64,000 nt of DNA from Corydoras sp. C115 (taxonomy: Eukaryota > Chordata > Actinopteri > Siluriformes > Callichthyidae), in the NCBI GenBank assembly GCA_019802505.1, contig JAFMOC010000076.1, positions 1,526,001 to 1,590,000 of the forward strand, written 5' to 3'. This document shows positions 60,501-64,000 of the stretch, piece after piece. Numbering within the stretch: position 1 is the stretch's first letter; each line of letters begins with the position of its first letter. A program made the translations under genes and the position numbers. The notes under the pieces were generated by a model. That model was given only the letters and a program-made list of their open reading frames with translations, did not search any database and had not been told where the DNA came from.

Positions 60501-61041
60501 TTTTTTGGTTTGATTAAAGCTTTTTTTAAAAGAAAGGGGCATTGCAAAATGAAATTTTAGATATAAAGCACAAAACATATATCTCATGAAATGTTTTGCT
60601 TTTTAGGTGCAAAGGCTCATGCTGATGTACTGCGACTATTGGCCACAATGCTGGTGCTGCAGCTTATTCGGGTGAAAAAAATGGTATTGGGGGAACTGTT
60701 TCAGACTCTCTTTCGTCTCACTGATGACCCTAAACCCAGGCAAGAAGTTCTGTTTTGGATATGTCTTTCAAATATTAAAGTTTATTGTTAATTGTAAACC
60801 ATTTTTGCAACCGCATCTTGCTTATATTTGTACCTACAGACCAGCACGTTGGGATGCAGTAAAGAAAGCAGTGCAATGGGCAAGCTGGGCAGACAAACAA
60901 TATCCATGCGTGTGCAGCCGGCTGGAAATTGGCTGGGATTGGGAGTCTTGTACACGTCAACTGCTGGGTTTGGACTCATTGCCACCCTTCTCCCCTCTCA
61001 TCCAAGTGCTCCAGAGAAACAAAGGCCTACTAGTCATGTAA
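39888..61041 (+). CDS. parp4: PARP4, vault poly(ADP-ribose) polymerase
   Basis: PARP4 ADP-ribosylates the major vault protein and is part of cytoplasmic vault particles (family knowledge). I read 33 coding exons: 39888-40013, 41949-42141, 42468-42561, 42645-42723, 42823-42915, 43375-43533, 44492-44626, 44766-44924, 45028-45188, 45283-45414, 46548-46646, 46763-46946, 47054-47201, 47481-47623, 49036-49167, 49254-49340, 49431-49595, 49736-49779, 49860-49938, 50723-50860, 50949-51144, 51844-51914, 52136-52323, 52851-52950, 53047-53217, 53326-53406, 53586-53666, 54693-54788, 55500-55619, 59391-60147, 60385-60487, 60607-60739 and 60840-61041. Phases agree except inside 59391-60147, where two -1 shifts are needed. 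The product would be about 1,616 residues (human: about 1,720). Domain order is BRCT, PARP regulatory and catalytic, VIT, VWA, a low-complexity linker and the vault-binding C-terminus. It is functional if the shifts are sequence errors or are bypassed. Confidence 0.93.
40140..40340 (-). mobile_element. Ancient SINE related to the main family
   Basis: A heavily diverged reverse copy with the same body order (GACAGGTTGCCAGTCTATTG, a CACA stretch, GACTGTAGGAGGAAAGG). It lies in parp4 intron 2. The rest of that intron (40341-41948) holds a MITE-like fragment at 41187-41270 and nothing else recognised. Confidence 0.5.
41187..41270 (+). repeat. Dispersed MITE-like repeat fragment, second copy
   Basis: It shares CTGATTGGCTGAGCCGTTT and ATTATTGACAATAA with the inverted copy at 7793-7896. 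Confidence 0.55.
45488..45538. repeat. (TA)n microsatellite in parp4 intron
   Basis: About 50 bases of TA repeats. Confidence 0.9.
45660..45905. repeat. Probable dispersed repeat fragment in parp4 intron
   Basis: Less AT-rich than the flanks, with TGTAGAGCCTGATGGCCCTC and ATGATGTTGTGCAATGGGTG, which I recall as frequent in fish genomes. Its family is not identified. No frame is open across it. Confidence 0.4.
48186..48744 (+). mobile_element. SINE with duplicated 3' half
   Basis: The unit at 48198-48732 is flanked by AGTGTGCTAGTG (48186-48197 and 48733-48744). It contains one full SINE, then a second copy of the 3' half from GTCAATTGAATTCTC to the tail. One set of target-site duplications encloses both. 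Confidence 0.9.
49036..52950 (+). other. parp4: parp4 segment: VIT and VWA domains
   Basis: VIT domain exons 49036-49938 include IEAKYVFPLEDTAAVCGFEA and GHGAYLMDQDAPDVF. VWA exons 50949-52950 have a MIDAS-type metal site: D-x-S-x-S in MLDTSESMRG, Thr in GGSTELW and Asp in LLSDGHVQ. This pairing is shared with inter-alpha-trypsin inhibitor heavy chains. Confidence 0.88.
52415..52787 (-). mobile_element. Full-length SINE with target-site duplications
   Basis: The SINE at 52427-52775 on the - strand is flanked by CCTACATCATAT on both sides. It lies in the parp4 intron between VWA exons. Confidence 0.93.
53820..54172 (-). mobile_element. SINE with target-site duplications
   Basis: Reverse copy flanked by TCATTAAAACTTCCA on both sides. 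Small deletions are present near the B box and head. Confidence 0.88.
54221..54617 (-). mobile_element. SINE with target-site duplications
   Basis: The SINE at 54232-54606 on the - strand is flanked by CATCAGCATAA. It has a duplicated CACAGACACGCACACATACA stretch. It follows the previous SINE within 60 bases, in the same orientation. Confidence 0.9.
55746..56392. mobile_element. Non-autonomous Tc1/mariner-type element (MITE)
   Basis: A 647-bp element with inverted ends CACTAAAGACAT, flanked by TA (55744-55745 and 56393-56394). No transposase was recognised. It lies in the large parp4 intron 55620-59390. Confidence 0.75.
57224..57968. mobile_element. Tc1-like element remnant with inverted ends
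   Basis: A 745-bp element with inverted ends sharing CAGTGGA at the tips and GATTTTGTAAGTTTT, CCCACTGACAAAGATATGA just inside. It is flanked by TA. The interior has no intact transposase frame. Confidence 0.78.
57971..59390. other. Rest of large parp4 intron
   Basis: AT-rich sequence with a short (GTAG)n-like stretch near 58321-58375. No exon or element was recognised. Confidence 0.5.
59391..60147 (+). CDS. parp4: parp4 large exon with two apparent -1 frame changes
   Basis: The zero frame from the acceptor at 59391 reads IEQKEVFDLLEMVSELNLSM and ends at TAG 59586-59588. The -1 frame is open from before the change to 60070 and carries a Pro-rich, Gln-rich linker (for example LFPPPPPPPSF). 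The frame needed at the donor (60147) is a further -1 step and is open from 59977. The first change coincides with A AAA AAC at 59537-59543. The second lies in a (TTC)n tract near 60009-60030. In other fish and in mammals this region is a poorly conserved linker before the vault-binding domain. Explanations are assembly indels, a true mutation, or frameshifting. Confidence 0.7.
60385..61041 (+). other. parp4: parp4 segment: vault-binding C-terminus
   Basis: The last three exons encode DGYWECNGMLSRFMRLD, LRLLATMLVLQLIR, and ARWDAVKKAVQWASWADKQY with RLEIGWDWESCTRQLLGLDS. This is the region that binds major vault protein in mammals. It stops at TAA 61039-61041. The intron between exons 60739 and 60840 starts with GC instead of GT. 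Confidence 0.88.
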
Positions 61042-61942
61042 AAGAATTCTGGTTTATGTGCAACCTTAAAAATAATGCTTGAAATTGGGTACATGTTAAG
61101 TGAATATGTTGTTAAACTTTAAATTGATCATTTATTAATCTGTTTTTATGCTTTTATTTTTACAGTATATGCCTAAAAAACGGACAGGGGACAATAGAGA
61201 GTTTCAATGCATGCCAGAAAAGAATCAGGTGGCAGGTGAGGCTAGGGCAGGAGAAATCAAAACTCTAGTTAAAAATGCAAAGAGTTTATCATATATTAAG
61301 TCATGGACTTCAGTTAATATCATTTGCACACCTAAAGCAGGTAGGTGCAAATTGTTTGTTCCAGATATTTGGGCAGTGGAAGACTGACAGGGCCTTCGAG
61401 GCCTTCTCCGAAGGCCTAAAAATACCTGACTCACAGACTGATGTTAATTACATTTTGCCATCAATACTAATGAAATATGTCCAAATGATCTGTTCACTTT
61501 CTTTCATACTGTTTCGCTTGTGCCACTTCCAGACCTGTATTTTCTTATTAAACAATTTAACCAATCACATTTTGCCAAATTGTTGTTTTTTTTCTGCCTA
61601 TGCCTTAAGAATGAATTTTGCAGGCCCTGTAGCATTAAATAAGTGTCAATTGACATGTAAATTTTAACCAGCTAGATTTTGAGTTGGCAACAGCAAAGAC
61701 TCATAGTAGGTGCATGTTATTTGAGCGCATTAATGCCCTCTGATTGGAAAGTACTTTTGACAAGCGGAAATATTCAGCCAATTAAAACTAATTACAGAAA
61801 TACATCTTAACTTTCAGCATTGGCTTCGATGGCAATAGAACAGGACTTCTAAATTAAACCAATTGAACTCTTTAAGGAAAAAAAGAATGGATTTTGTAGA
61901 AATAAACATGACTTAATCAAAATTTTTGATTAATGTTATTTT
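61042..61942. other. Downstream flank of parp4
   Basis: Probable 3' UTR and intergenic DNA. A short frame at 61148-61387 has no recognised domain. A GC-richer inverted motif (GGGCCTTCGAGGCCTTC at about 61391) is the only local structure noted. Confidence 0.4.
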
Positions 61943-62135
61943 CCTACATTTGGTCATTTAGCAGACGCTTTTATTCAAAATAAGGTGAGCACAGGGTTAA
62001 TCACAACATCACTGGCGCAATGAGGGTTAAGGGCCTTACTCAAGGTCCCACACTGGTAACTTCAGTTGACCTGGGATTTGAACCCCCAACCTTCAGATTG
62101 ATAGCCCGACGCCCTGACTAATGAGCTACTGCGTT
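61943..62135 (-). mobile_element. Second-family SINE, old reverse copy
   Basis: Tail GGTCATTTAGCAGACGCTTT, then the body (GGGTTAATCACAACATC, GGGTTAAGGGCCTTACTCAA), then a B-box-like GGATTTGAACCC and the head at the far end. It carries many substitutions. Confidence 0.78.
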
Positions 62136-63400
62136 TGTGATCGTGGGCGATCTCAGCAGCTTATAAAGAGCTCACACATTGATCAGGTGAAGCCGCAGCA
62201 GGTGCCTTAATCACTAATCAAAGTCCATTGATGATGGCTCCGCTGTCTTCCCCTGAGCTACTGTCACAACGATTTCTCTGTCCACAATACAACGGCTCTC
62301 TATACTGCATTTCTGCATATTACAATGTTTTTATGGTTATAAAATATCAGACAGAGCATTACTGAAGTCCTAGGTGTGAAATGCACAGCCCAAAATTGTT
62401 GGGTAATAATGGGATAATTTGTTGCATTATTATTACATTACAATTGACCCCCTTTCCCTTAAGTTTTTATGGTATTTAATGCTTGTATAATCTTGACATC
62501 TATTGCAATGGAAATAATTAAAAAGTAGGAACAAATTAGGCCTCGAAGGGGTTAAATTCATTTAACCTTTACAATTTATAATAATAAATAATACTGATAA
62601 ATTAATAAACAATATCTTTGATTGGAAAATGCAAATAAATCATCCTGTTGATTAGACTGTTGCACAGATGTCTAAAGCCTGTTTGCAGAAAGTGGTAGGA
62701 AATACATGAATATTTATGCATCCTGTTAACTGTATGTTACCCTGCGTTTATTACTGCCACTGCATATACTGTAAGTACTGCATTTCAAGTAACTGCAAAA
62801 ATGCTCCCTGTTTCGTTGATTGTACTGTTGAGATTGTATGATATATTTTACTTTATATTTGAGTAAAATTTGCTTTCAACTATGATACAAGAGTGAATTC
62901 TTTTTTGTAATTTTAAGTTCTCTTAGCAAAGCTTAAAAGGTTATGACAATACATTCTCCACAAATAATATGTTTCTGAATGATCCAGTACTACGAGCTTG
63001 CTACGATCATTAAAACCCACTGATCACTAGATCAGTAACTTCATCTTTAACCACCACTTAATGTTTAATGCCAAAACGTAAAGTGCAAACTACAAGGCTA
63101 AAGATTAAAAAGGCCTCTAGCCATGGATTCCACTTTACAGCCTTTCACTTTCTTTTAATCACTTTCTTTTTTATTTTATTTTAAATTAAGATGTCCACTC
63201 TAATCAAATTAGTCAAACTGACACAAAATGTATTTAAAGAATCCAAATTTTAATGTGTAAAAACATATAAGAAGGAATGTACAGAATGTAGAAAAATGTT
63301 ATTAGCTTGATTGCTCACATTTACATTGTTTTAAAGTATTAAGAGTTTATTTTTGTTAGTTAGATGGCTTTGAAAAAGCCATCTATTGTTATTACTCATA

Positions 63401-63440
<40 letters not shown>

Positions 63441-64000
63441 TTAACCTGATGTTTAAAAGTTAGCATTGGTTCTCTGAATAACTCGTCTGGTTCTTATATC
63501 ATTTCTTGTGGCATATTTTTCCAAATGTTATGCTAAAATTGATTTATATAATAAACTTTATTTTATTATGTTCATATTAATTTATTTAAGTAATATAATT
63601 AAACAGAATATAAGTGGCTTATAATCACGATGTCAAATGTAATTGAGTAATACTACTAACTACAACAACAATATAACCAAGAAGTTATTTAGAATCAGTT
63701 GTTAATATTTCAGTTGAGTCTTATCAAATGTCCACGCCTCTCCAAACTAATATTGACAGAGGGTGCTGCTCCCTTGCTTTAAACATAGAATAAGTGAGAC
63801 TATTATAAGTTGTCAGGCAAGAGAATACTTGTTCCAGTGTTGCATGTCCAGTCATGCTGCTGTCAAAACTACAGTGATCGATTTATTAATGCCATAGTGC
63901 AGAATATATCTCTGATGATTCCATCATGGCTTCCATTGGACAAGTCATTTTTTGGAGGTATGCCTTTAACAGTTCTATTGAATAGTTCTGCGCTTACAAA
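62136..64000. other. Gene-free window end
   Basis: AT-rich intergenic sequence with a (TTA)n microsatellite at about 63400-63441. I see no gene or recognised element. Confidence 0.5.

Noticed and set aside
61148..61387. 79-codon frame after parp4
   Set aside because: No recognised domain, and the parp4 stop at 61041 already completes the known C-terminus.

Overview
The window looks like nuclear DNA of a ray-finned (teleost) fish. The sequence is AT-rich, genes are split by GT-AG introns, Tc1/mariner transposons are common (one of them Sleeping Beauty-like), and one young tRNA-derived SINE family occurs about 25 times. The species cannot be fixed from sequence alone; an otophysan such as a catfish is only a guess.

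Layout: (1) 93-7427, + strand: the last nine exons of ttf2 (transcription termination factor 2, an SNF2-type ATPase); the 5' part lies outside the window. (2) 9043-17870, + strand: a poly(A)-binding-protein-like gene built from tandem copies of the RRM2-RRM3 exon block. Two copies (A, B) are intact and fused in frame; a third (C) is decayed but keeps a terminal exon. Decayed inverted copies (D, E) lie at 32.2-34.0 and 35.5-35.9 kb on the - strand. (3) 13.6-26.5 kb: a transposon graveyard with BEL/Pao remnants, a truncated non-LTR retrotransposon, a Tc1 fragment, and a Sleeping Beauty-like element nested in an older Tc1 element. (4) 27108-30806, - strand: a two-exon CALHM-family channel gene whose intron holds tandemly duplicated SINE-bearing segments. 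(5) 37.7-61.0 kb, + strand: a full parp4 (vault PARP) gene. It has a GC-box promoter flanked by two convergent CTCF-like motifs, 33 coding exons, and BRCT, PARP catalytic, VIT, VWA and vault-binding regions. (6) 61.0-64.0 kb: intergenic, with an old SINE and a microsatellite.

The genes do not form one pathway. ttf2 and parp4 are conserved single-copy host genes, the CALHM gene encodes a predicted membrane channel, and the PABP-like array is the lineage-specific part. Most interesting are the in-frame RRM2-RRM3 array with two phase-compatible ways to end the protein; a canonical -1 frameshift heptamer (A AAA AAC) exactly where the parp4 frame changes in its large penultimate-region exon; and nested or duplicated transposons whose empty sites are visible in sister copies. 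All splice assignments are read by eye from consensus sites and phase and have no transcript support.
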